Program-made: the position numbers and the translations under genes
The notes under the pieces: model-generated
Databases searched by the model: none
Told to the model about the DNA's origin: nothing
The model's input: only the letters and a program-made list of their open reading frames with translations
Shown here: piece by piece, positions 1-11,200 of the stretch
Position numbering within the stretch: the first letter of the stretch is position 1
Layout of the letters: each line of letters opens with the position of its first letter
From: Micromonospora polyrhachis
GTDB lineage: Bacteria; Actinomycetota; Actinomycetes; Mycobacteriales; Micromonosporaceae
Assembly: GCF_014203835.1 (NCBI RefSeq)
Contig: NZ_JACHJW010000001.1
Location: 1,054,001 to 1,118,000 of the forward strand
Direction of reading: 5' to 3'
DNA length: 64,000 bases

Positions 1-1445
1 ACCTTCGCGAAGAGGTGCTCGGTAACGCCCTGCGGATGGACGCCGCCCGGCTCGAGGCCGCCGGTGCGGGCGACGTCGCCTCCCGGGTCACCGACGACGT
101 GGAACAGGTCACCGACATGGCCCGTCCCGCCGCCGAGGTCTTCGCCGCCCTGGTCACCGTCGTCATCACCTTCGCCGGCTTCGCCACCCTCGACTGGCGC
201 ATCGCGCTCGCGTTCCTGGTGGTCTTCCCGGTCTACGCGATCAGCCTGCACCGCTTCCTGCCGCAGGCACAGCGCCGGTACGCCGCCGAACGGCGAGCGG
301 TCGCGATCCAGTCCCAGAGCCTGCTCACCACCTTCGGCGGCACCCGGACCATCCACGCCTACGGCATGGAGGACCGGCAGAGTCTGCGGGTCGAACGCGC
401 GTCCCGTGGCGCGGTCGACGCACAACTACGAGCCGTACGTGGGTTCCTCTGGTTCGCCAACATGATGAACTACGCCGAGGCGCTCGGACTGGCGGCGGTG
501 CTCCTCACCGGGTTCCTGCTGGTACGCGCCGACGTCAGCACCGTCGGCGACGTCACCGCCGCCGCCCTGCTCTTCCACCGCCTCTTCGGCCCGCTCGGTC
601 TCCTGCTGATCACGTTCAACGACATCCAGTCCGCCGGCGCCGCGCTCGCCCGGCTCGTCGGCATCGCCAGCCTCCCGGTGCCGGTGGCGGGGACGGCCGG
701 CTCCACCACAGCGCGGCGCTCGGTCGGCGTCGTCGCCACCGCCGTAGGGCACCACTACCTCGACGGTCCGGCGGTGCTACACGACGTGTCGGTCGAGGTC
801 CCACCCGGCCAGTCGCTGGCCATCGTCGGAGAGAGCGGAGCGGGCAAGACGACCCTCGCGGCCATCATCGGCGGTGTCTTTCCCGCCACCGCTGGACGGG
901 TACGACTGGGCGACCGGCCGATCAACGCGCTGGCACCGGACGAGCTACGGCGACTGGTCGGCGTCGTCACCCAGGAGGTGCACGTCTTCGCCGGCACGCT
1001 CGCCGACGATCTTCGGCTGGCCGCCCCGGCCGCATCCGACGAGGACCTGCACGCCGCCTTGGCGCTGGTCGGTGCGGACGACTGGGTCGCCGCACTGCCC
1101 GACGGACTGCACACCCGGGTCGGTGACGGCGAACATCCGCTCACCGCGGGGCAGGCACAGCAGTTAGCGCTGGCCCGGATCGCGCTGGTCGACCCACCGG
1201 TCGTCATCCTCGACGAGGCGACCGCCGAGGCGGGCAGTGCGGGCGCACGCCAGCTCGAACGCGCCAGCGCGGCGCTGCTGCGCGGCCGGACGGCCATCGT
1301 GGTCGCGCACCGGCTCACCCAGGCCCAGGCGTGTGATCGGATCGCCGTCATGGCCCACGGACGGATCATCGAGCTCGGCACGCACGACGAACTCGTCGCG
1401 CAGGGTGGCAGCTATGCCCGGCTCTGGTCGGCCTGGCGCCGCTGA
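1..1445 (+). CDS. ABC exporter, fused permease/ATPase, 5' end outside the window
   Basis: This is the 3' part of a type I ABC exporter half-transporter with membrane and ATPase domains in one chain. The frame is open to the window edge (Leu-Arg-Glu-Glu precede the first GTG at 15), and the family normally has about 570-620 residues, so roughly 100 N-terminal residues with the first membrane helices lie outside. Visible residues 1-220 contain the membrane core, including a GDVASRVTDDV segment typical of the first cytoplasmic coupling region. The ATPase has Walker A GESGAGKTT, a Q-loop in VVTQEVHVF, Walker B VVILDEAT and the H-loop in VAHRL. The signature is LTAGQ instead of LSGGQ, so this may be the degenerate half of a heterodimer whose partner would be upstream. 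The substrate cannot be told. It converges on the giant gene with a 61-bp gap and seems functionally unrelated to it. Confidence 0.9.
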   Translation, partial: LREEVLGNALRMDAARLEAAGAGDVASRVTDDVEQVTDMARPAAEVFAALVTVVITFAGFATLDWRIALAFLVVFPVYAISLHRFLPQAQRRYAAERRAVAIQSQSLLTTFGGTRTIHAYGMEDRQSLRVERASRGAVDAQLRAVRGFLWFANMMNYAEALGLAAVLLTGFLLVRADVSTVGDVTAAALLFHRLFGPLGLLLITFNDIQSAGAALARLVGIASLPVPVAGTAGSTTARRSVGVVATAVGHHYLDGPAVLHDVSVEVPPGQSLAIVGESGAGKTTLAAIIGGVFPATAGRVRLGDRPINALAPDELRRLVGVVTQEVHVFAGTLADDLRLAAPAASDEDLHAALALVGADDWVAALPDGLHTRVGDGEHPLTAGQAQQLALARIALVDPPVVILDEATAEAGSAGARQLERASAALLRGRTAIVVAHRLTQAQACDRIAVMAHGRIIELGTHDELVAQGGSYARLWSAWRR

Positions 1446-1473
1446 CCGCGACATACCGTCCCGCCCAGACCGT

Positions 1474-1501
1474 CACCACCCACCGCTCATCAGAGGTGGT
1501 G
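1474..1501. terminator. Weak hairpin between convergent genes
   Basis: A 7-bp inverted repeat (CACCACC / GGTGGTG, 14-nt loop) lies in the 61-bp gap between the ABC transporter stop and the stop of the giant gene. There is no clear T-tract. It could serve as a bidirectional terminator but is marginal. Confidence 0.3.
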
Positions 1502-1506
1502 CCACC

Positions 1507-4500
1507 TCACCTCCGGCGAGACTGGGCCACACCGTCTCCTGGGCGGAAGAGCATCAGTGGGGTGGAACCAGTCAGGCCATCGGTAAGCCACCGGTCGGCG
1601 GCCGCCCGCAGCACGACCGCCAGCATCCCCGGTTCGCCCAGCAGCGTGGGGTGCAGCCGCAGGCGGTGCGGCCCGTCCGACACGGGCTCCAGCGTGGCCA
1701 TGACCTCGGGTGACCCGCTGTCGTGGACGGTGAGATCCAGCGCGAACTCGCCATCACGGGTCACGACATGCAACAGACCGCCAGCTCCGGCCCGGATGTG
1801 TCGCACCCCGTCGGCGTCGTCCAGGACCGGCCCCAGCGAGAGCCAGCCGTTGCGAGCCATCACGTCCAGCGCGGTGACGACCGCGTGGCCGAGTGGATCG
1901 CTCTGGCGTGCGGTGTCCACCCAGGTACGCACGGCCTCAGCCGCGCGCCGGTTCGGCCAGGCGTCGTAGGGCGCACGCAGAGTAGCGAGTTCCAGCTCAT
2001 CGGTGGCGAGGTCGAGGCCGAACCGCCGCCGGATGTCCGCCGCGACCGCGTTCCAACGGGCCTGCGAGCCGGCCTGCTCAGCCAGCAGACCCAGCCGTGC
2101 CAGCTCCAGCCGGAGGTAGCCGCGCAGCATCGTTGGGGCCTGCGCCACCGGCCGACGCCGGCGTGGCATCCCCGGCGGGATGTCCCCCGCTATCTCGACC
2201 GGGTTGTCGACCACGTGGGCGAGGTCCCGGGCGACCTCGACGAGTCGGTTCACCGCGAGTGCGTCGCGGCGATGCAGACGGACGCCGTCCGGATCGTTGT
2301 CGCCGGGCCGCAACGACGGCCCGAGGCCCAGATCCGAGACGAGTGCCCGCTGGAGGCCCGTCCCGCCACGGACGGTCGTGTGCACGACCTCACGCCGCAG
2401 ATGGTGGCGACGCTCGGCCGGGGTCGGCGACGGCGGCACGATCATCGGGACGATCTGCCCGTTCGCAGTCCGCCCCATCTCCGCCCGGTTCCGAGCGGCA
2501 TCGGCAAGCTCGTCCATCGTGAACGGCAGCCGGTCCGCCGCCTCGGTGAGCTGGACGTCGCGGTCGATTCGCGCGTCGAGCGTCTCCATCCGGGCACCCA
2601 GCATCTCCGCGGCACCCGCCAGCGCGTCCGCGAAAGCCTGTCCGGCCACCCAGAACGCCACGTTCCCGCCGGGAATGCCGATCAGGAGGATCGGGGACGC
2701 AACGACCACCGAACCGACGAAGGCCCGGATCCACTTTGGGCTCTGTGTGGCCGGGGACAGCTCGTACGGGATGCCTGCTGCCCGGTCCCGTCGCTGCTGC
2801 TCGCTGCGGGCCGAACGCCCGGACGGCGGTTCCGGCCGAGCCTGGCGGCCCCGGTCGGGATCGAGAATGGCCTGGATCGCCTCCTCGGCCTGGCGGAGGT
2901 GGTGTAGGGCACGAGCCGCGCGGACCGTCGCGGCGTCCTCGACCATCCGCGCCACGGCCTCGTTCCAACCCCGGCCGAGGCTCGGGCCGCGGCCCCAGGC
3001 GGCCAACATGTTGGCCGCCATCAGCATGGGTGACTCGGGTGAGCCCACGTAGAACGAGGGGGCCTGACCAGCGCCAAGATAGGCGAAGATGCGGCCCGGG
3101 TTGGTCAGCGCGGGTGGCATGGCCGGGGGCAGGTGGATCATCTCGTACGTGATGGTGGTGTGCGCTGTCCCGCGGCCGGTCACCCGGTGCACCCGGCGCG
3201 AGACCCGTACGGCCGTGCTACGCCGCTGCCGCATCTCCGCCAATCGGTGAGCCACCTCCGGTGCCGTCCGGTCGATCATTGCCCGGACATGGGTCAGGGC
3301 CTCCACCAGGTGCGTCCGGGTCAACTCGCTCGGTGTATCCACCTCGGAGCGAATACGGTTGACGAGGTAGTAGACGGCCTCCGCCGCGGAGTCACGGACA
3401 CGGTCCGGTTCGTGCTGCTCCAACTCCTCCCGCTTGACCATGACGTTCTTCTCGAACGGATCAGCAATATGGTCCGTAGCCGCCTGCGCCAGCGACGCAC
3501 CGATCATGAGGGCCGAGCCGGTGAGTATCATGCCGAGACCAGCATCGTCCCCCAGCATGAAGCCCGTCACGGCGGTGGCCCCGGCGGCGCCGTACACGAT
3601 CCGACTCTTCACCGCCTCGGCGACCGTCATGCCCTTGACCCGCGCGGATGGTCGTGGATCGGCCGGTGCCACCGGGTCGAGCGCGAGCGTGACCTCGGGC
3701 AGCGGCTTGGCCAGCGTGCCATCGACCTGGCTCTGTAGCAGGTCACCGAAGGTGCCCGTGGTCACGCTGATCAGGATGCTGGTCGGGTCGCGGTCGAAGT
3801 GTGCTCCGGTGAACGACGTGTTGCCGCTGGTGCCGATGGACCGCGTGATCCGGCGGACCACCTTCGCGGCGAAGCTTCTGCTTCGGGTGCTCGGGACGCC
3901 GAGCGGCTGGTCCAGCCGTGTCCCACGTCGACGGTCCAGGCGGCGCAGTTCAGCCAGTAGTTCGCGACGTGCCGCCTCGTCCGGGGTGGGCATCGTGGCG
4001 GCGAAGCGGCGGATCATGATGCGCTCGGCACGCGAGGCAACCTGGAACAGCGCGGTCAGGGCCGCCGCACGGGCGGCATGAACGGCCTCCGCCGACGAGT
4101 CGTCCGCGAGACGACCAAGCTCGGCCAGGACACCGGCCGTGTCGACCAGGATCGCCGGATCGCTCGCATCGAGGCGCACCTGGATGCGCACATCGCCCGA
4201 GGGCTCCGTCACCAGTCGGACGGCGAAGCTCCGGTCGCCCGGCGCGACGACCTCCACGGGCAGGCGCGACACCGTGTCGCCGACCCGCACGGTCACCACC
4301 GGAGCCGAGACGTCCCGGATGGCGGCACCAACGACAGACTCCCCAGCCAGACCGGATGCGACGGCGAGCACGGCCTGAAGCGCGCCGACCACGGTCGGCC
4401 CGCTCGCCTCCGCGCGTGTGTCGAACAGCCGCTGGCCAACCGCAGCATCCATCTTCGCCAGCTGCCGTCGTACCGCCTCGACCCGCTGCCGGGCCCGCGG

Positions 4501-5210
4501 CTGGTCACCGAGTAGCCCGCTCTCGGCGAGCAACCCCACCGCCGCGTCCGGCTCGCCGACGAGCAGGGCCTGCTCGACCGCGGCCATCGTGGCCAGCTCG
4601 CCGCGACCGTCCATGGTGAGTCGCGCCACCGCACCGACCACTTGGACAGCGAGAAGGTTCGCCAGCCGTCGCGGATCGGCCGCGACAGAGTCCGAAAGGG
4701 TGATCCGGACCCGGCTCGACCCGTCGACGCGGTGCGTATGGGTGGCGGGCAGCGCATCGAAGGTGACTTCGACGGTCAGGTGGTGACCGTCCGCCGTCCG
4801 GACCATCAGCTCATTCCGGATACCGTCGTGCCCGTGCCCGACCATCGTCAGGCCGGTGTCGATCCGGGCCAGCCCCGAACGGATCCTTGAGGCTGCCGCG
4901 TCCAGGGCCGCCGCCGTCGTAGCAAGCAACTCGGGACTGCTTTCCCGGACCATCTGCGTAACGAAGAACGGACCGGCCTCCGCATCCACCACGAGCTTTG
5001 CGTGCAGGTCGGCCAGCGCCCGCTGCCGTCCCGCTCCCGAGTCGTCCGCTGGCGAGAGCTGGATCCGGGCGGCAATCGTGGCCCGGCCGTCTGCTCCGCG
5101 CAGCGGCAGCCCGTCCGGCCCGGGGGCCGGCCCGAGCAGCCGCACCTCGGTCCTGGACCCGCCATGGGCGAACTCCACCGAGGCGGTACGGCCGTCGGGG
5201 AAGCGGACGG
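1507..5210 (-). other. C-terminal region of the giant protein
   Basis: Residues about 12,590-13,820 do not repeat the modules. Two hydrophobic stretches are visible: near 13,130 (AAGATAVTGFMLGDDAGLGM onward) and near 13,430 (FVGSVVVASPILLIGIPGG). They are embedded in charged helical sequence. They could be membrane-inserting hairpins or buried helices. No toxin family is recognised at the C-terminus, the usual toxin position in polymorphic toxins. Confidence 0.55.
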
Positions 5211-8200
5211 TCGTGCCGCCGTCGCGCGCGAGCGTCACGCCAAGGCTCGCGAGGCGTGCCGTCACCTCCTGGTCGAACTCCTCAAGGATCCCGGCCGTGA
5301 ATCGGTGGTCCGCATGGTTTCGGCGGTAGACGAGGCTACCGTCCGGACGGACCACCAGGCTCCGGCTGACATGGCCCACCCCCAACTGTCCGCCGATGTC
5401 GACGCGTACCTCGAAGTGCGCGGTAACCGCTCCCTCCGTGACGATTACGGACGAGTTCCGGATCTCGAAAGGTCCGAGCTGTGCGCCAAGTAGAAGCTGG
5501 GGCCAGCCCTGCCATCCCGGGTCATGCACACCGGACGGTAGATCGGCCGTGTAGGCGTCGAGGACCGCTAGCCGGACGCGCCAGTCCCACGACAGGCGTG
5601 ACAGCAGCTGTGTCAGGACGAGGTGCCGTCGCTCGACCATCGCATACAGCCCGCTCCGCCCGGGCGCTCCCCCGCGCATGGTCACCGCAGCGTCCCGGAC
5701 GGCCGACATCCGCCAGTCCGTTGGCTGGGTTTCCCAGCTCACGGAGGTAGCGGCGTCCAATAGCCGAAACGCTTCGGCCAGCTGATGAGAATCCTGCGCC
5801 TTGCTGATCGCCCACGCCCGCTGTTGGTCCCGCTCGTGGACACTCGTACCGAGTTCCTTGTCGAGGGCGGCGAACTCGAACACCGCGGACAACCACGGCC
5901 ACACCTTGCCGGCGTCGTCCGGCGTGTTCGCCGGTTGGTCGAGCACCTGGCGGGCAAGAACCTCGAACTCCGCCACCCGTCCGAACCGGTGCGCGTCCCC
6001 CGGCAGGACGCCGGATTCAAGCGCCACGATCTCGCGCATCTCATGCGCCAGGGCCCGCTCGACGTCGTCCGGCCGGATCCCGGCCGCGACGACCACCTTC
6101 CACACCACGCGCCCATCCTCGGCCTGGGCCGTTGGTCGGGACATGGCCGCCGGTGGCGCCTCGTGCGCCGGCCCCGACAGGTCACCGACGGACAACTTCA
6201 GCCGCAGCGAGAAACCGGGTACATCGAGGTCCACAGTGTGCTCGTGCTCGTCCGACGTGAGGGTCACCCGCGCCTCATCGCCAAACGCCGAACCAGCTGC
6301 CTGCCGGACGAGTCCAGCCGCCTCCGCCAGCCGCGCCGCCACGTCCTCGGCGCCCGGGTCCGGAGTCCAGTCCCCCCGCAACAAGCCCCCTGGCACCGCT
6401 GAGGCGGTGATCGGGTCGGGCAGCTGCGCCCAGTTGACGATCAAACGCAACGTGGTGTCTGCGTCCAGACGGCGTAGGTCGGCCGGGCCGAGGCTCTGGA
6501 TGAATTCCCTCGCGAGATCGCGTCCCAGCGTGATACGGATTTCGTGATGCCCGATGAGCGCGGCCAGGGTCGTCGCTCGCCGCAGGAACGCGTCCTGCGC
6601 ACCGTCGCGGTGCGGGTCCCGGGCACCGTGGGCCGTGACCAGCGCAGCCGCCCAGGCGATCCGTTGCTCGGCCGAGACAGTACGTACCTGGTTGCGACGG
6701 AACGGCCGCGAACGCTGCGGCAGGTCGTGGAGCGATCGGAGCCGGTTCTCGACCCCGCTCAAAATCGGCCCGGACACGGCCGCCACCCACCTGCCAGAGC
6801 CCACGTCGTCGAGACCGGCGGCTACGACCGCCTCGGCCAGCACCAGCGCCGAATCGATCCACTCCCAATCCAGGACCGGCCGGGCCGGCATCGCGCGGAC
6901 GGCCTCCCGGACGGCTGCCAACGCCGAGGGGTCCAACTCGACGGCGGGGGCGACGGCCTCGATCTCGCCAACGCGCGACGGACCTACGCCGACCAGAGCG
7001 GATCGCGGCGCATTGACACTGGCCGAGGCGGCGAGCGACGGGCCGGCGGCGAGCAGGGCGGCGATCGAGGCTCGGTGGACGGGGTGGACCGATGCCAGGA
7101 AGCCGGCCGCGAGTTCCTGCCGCTGTGCCGGTGACAACGACTGCTCGCTCAGTAACCACGCCACCGCCGCAACGCGCTCAAGCAGCAGCCGCTCCGGCGA
7201 CCATGCCCGTTCCGCCTCGACGGCACGTCGGGCGACCATCTGGGCGGCCAACCAGGCCTCGCGCTGGCCCGTTACCAACGAGTAGGGCTGTTCGTACAGC
7301 CGTCGGAGCAGGCCGTTCACCCCGTCAAGGTCGAGGGACAGCTCGGATTCCGGGATCCGCAGCGGTGGCAGCGCCGCCAGTTCGAACGCCGCCCCGAGCC
7401 AGGCCCAGCTGAGCTCGTCACCGGTCGGCATCCGGGACGCCCACGCCCGGGCCAGGTATGTCTGCAGCAGGCCCTGCGCTGAATTTACGTGCTCACCCAG
7501 TAGCCCGGCTCGAATCGACCGCAACGCCGCGTCGACCACCACGGGTAGTTGGGCCAGGTCCATCCGCGCGTCGACATCGATCCGATAGCTCCGCGCCCCC
7601 AGTTGGTGCACGACCATGGGCACCGCCAGGGACGGGACCGCCTGGACAGCCACGGTCGCGGTGTGGTGAAGACCAAAATCGATCTCCACACCACCGGTCA
7701 CGAAGCCGACGACGACATAACCGGACTCACGGGTCTGCGCCAGCAGCATGCGCTGGCCAAGCGCCGTCACCTGGGCCGCGTTGCCTATCGGTAGGAACGC
7801 GGGTCGCAGCGCCGATCCGGGCACGGGTCGAAGAGCAACCTGTCCACGGACCGCCTCCCGCCAGAACTCGCTGTGCCGGGCGTCGGCTATCTCCTCGTGA
7901 ATCGGCCGGGTCGCGGTCCAGTCGTTGCCGTCGAGTAGCCGCACTCCGAGCCACTGGTACGTTCCGGCCGAGACGGAACGCGGATCGCCGGGCCTCAGGA
8001 CGGACTGCCAACTGCCGTCCCCCTCCCGCCACCCCAGCCGCATCAGGCGGCCGAGAGGTAGCTCCATGCCAACGGTGAGCAGCGCCGATCGGATCTGTCC
8101 CAGTTCGGCACGTAGGTCATTCAGCTCGTCTGCGGTGAATCGGGAGAATCGCGGGTCCATGAGTGCGAAGCCGGAGTCGTGAATCGCCCGATCGAGCGCC

Positions 8201-11200
8201 TCCGCCTCGGCGTTCAGCCGGGGCAGGATGCCGGCGTATGCGTCATTGTCGACGATGTACCCGGCGGGATTCGAGTCGATGCTGCCCAGCCCCGCCTGGA
8301 CCGCCACCACACCCAGCTTCGCGAGCTGCGGCTCCAGCTCCGCATCGAAGTCGTCAAGTACTCGCGGCGCCGTAGCCAGCCACGGCCTAGCTGTCTGTTC
8401 ACGACGGAGGATGAGACTGCCGTCGTCGCGCAGCGTCAGGCTCCGGACGACGACGAGGACATCGTCCTCGTCGGGGTGACTCACCTGCAGGTGAACGACG
8501 ATCGAACCGTCGAAGGGCACCACGGACGCGTTGATGATCTCGAACTCGCCGTACGTCCTGCCGATCAGGGCCATCGCCAGACGATCGCGTGGCCTTATCG
8601 CACTGCTGGGTAGATCGGCCAGGAAGGACCGGAGCACCCGCTGCCGGGCCCACCAACGCCATGGCAGGTTGCGCACCACGTCTGCCAGCACGTCCGTACG
8701 CAGGTCGAGCAGTGCCTGACGTGCGCGGTGCTCCGCGAAGACCTCCCTCACGGCAGCCGTAACCGCGCTCCTCCGCCAGTCCGGGGGCTGCGTCTCCGGA
8801 TCGACCTCGGTGGCGGTGTCGATGAGCTGGAAGGCTCTGGTAAGCCGGTGGGGGTTCTGGGCATTGTTGGTCACCCAGACACGCCAGCCCGGTCCTTGGT
8901 GGGGATCGGTGGCAAACTCCTTGGTCAGGGCGGCAAACTCGAACACCGCTGACAGCCATGGCCACACCTTGCCGGCATTATCTGGATCGTCCGATGGTTC
9001 ATCAAGCACCTGGTAGGCAAGTACCTCCATCTCGCCGACCCGCCCGAGCTGATGTGCCAGGTGGGGCGTGGCACCGGATTCGAGAGCGACGATCTCGCGC
9101 ATCTCGTGGGCAAAAGCGCGTTCGATGTCATCGGGGCGAATCCCTGCGGCGATGGTCACCTCATACTCCACCGGACCGTCGTCGTCCAGTCGAGGAAGGC
9201 GTTGCGACATGGCGGCGGGCGGCACCTCGTGGCCCTGCCCGGACAGGTCACCGATCGTAAGCAGCAGCCGCACGGACTTGGTCGGCGTGTCGAGGTCCAG
9301 CGTGTTACTGGCACCGGAGACCGGGGTGACGTGGGCATACTTGCCAAACGCCGCTCGGGCGGCCTGCCCCGCCCCTGACATGGCCCGGTCCAAGCGTCCG
9401 TCGGCGTCATCCGGGTTGGCATACGGGTCCCAGTCGCCACGGAAGGTGCCGTTCGGCACCGCCGTAGCAGTAATCGGACCACTGTCACCAGAGGACAAGC
9501 CGGACACGTCGGGTGGACTCGCACTCAGCCCCGGCAGCATCGCCGTCACGTCCCGAACCGCGGTCAGCACCCGTCCTGTCAACCGCGTCGGTTTCAACAC
9601 CACTGCGGAGTCCGCACCGACGTCGATGTTCGCCACGCCGAGTTCGGCCAGGCGGGACGCGATAGCCCGGTCGAAGGCCTCCGCAACATCCGACCGGCCC
9701 TGGTCGGTATCGTCACGGCGATAGGACAGACCACCGTCTTCGCCCAGCAGCAAACTCCGAACCACATCCACCGGTTCGTCGTTCTCGCCACGCCGCACCC
9801 GAAGATGCATCGTGATCGCACTCTCGGCAACCGACACAGACGAACCCACGATGGCAAACTCACCATGCTGGTGGGCCAGCAGCAGCCCCGGCCACCCAGG
9901 AGAATGATCCCCAGGTGACAGGTCAGCGAGGTAGGCGTTGAGAACAGCCAGCCGAGCCTGCCAATCCCAGGAGAGACGACCCAGAAGGCCCGCCACGACC
10001 CGGTCGCGGTTCAGCTGCGTCAGAGCCTGACTCATCGGCCCAGTCGGGTCCTCCTGAAGACTGTCGACCGCGTCCCGGACAGCCAGCATCTGCCACTGCA
10101 ACCCCGACGTATCCGAACCCGACCCGACAGCGGCGTCGAACATCCGGAACGCCTGGGCAAGAGTCCCCTGATCCTGCGCCTGGCTGAGCAGCAAATCCCG
10201 GAAGGACAGCTGGGCGACAGCCTCCCGGCCACCCCCACGTTCCCGGACCTGACCAACAAGCCAATCCCGCAACGTCTGACGACCGACGACGTCCCGATCC
10301 AACTCCCGATCCAACGCCGCGAAGTCCAGCACCGCAGAAAGCCATGGCCACACCTTGGAGGCATCCTCCGGGGTATCCCCCGGCACATCCGTCACCTGCT
10401 GAGCAAGCACCTCCAACTCGGCAACCCGACCAAGAAGGTCAGCCACGTCCGGCGGAGCTCCACGCTCATGGGCGACGATCTCACGAATCTCATGAGCCAA
10501 GGCACGAGTCACATCCCGCAACCGCAGCCCAGCCCCAAGCACCACCGACCAAGCCCGGCCACCCAACCGACGCGACATCGCCGCGGGCGGCACCGCAAAA
10601 CCCTGATCGGAGAGATCGTCGACCCCAAGCTCCAGCTCTACGGACTCACCCGCCGAATCGACCCGCACCACTCCCGGGCGACCCGCGACCGGAGTGACCG
10701 TCGCATCCTCACCAAGCGCCGCCCGCGCGGCCTCACCCAACGACTCCCTTGCCAACTCCGCACGCTCCTGACGACCCCCCGGAGTATCCGGCTGGTAATC
10801 ACCCTGGTACGGCGAATCCGCCACCGCCCCGGACGTGATGTAGCCCGCCGCCAGCTTGAGGTCGAGGTGCAACTGCGGATTCTTCGCGAGCCAGCTCTGC
10901 TCCTGCGGTTCCAGACTCCGGAGGAAGTCCTCCGCCAGCGCATGCTTCGTCTCCCTGGGCAGGCCGAGGTGCGCGAGGAGCGCGTTGAGGGTCGCCGCCC
11001 GGTGTACGAACGCTTCCTCCGGCTCGACTCTGCCGGGCCGGGGGAAGCTCGCGGCGAAGGCCAGCGCTGCCTGCCAGGCGAGTTCCTGCTCAGGTGAGAG
11101 CACCGGTGGGCGGTGACGACGGGACATGAGCCGCGACTTGTCGGTACGGGGTGGCAGCCCATGAAGCGGCCGCAACCAGTTCTGGATCTCGTACGGAAGG

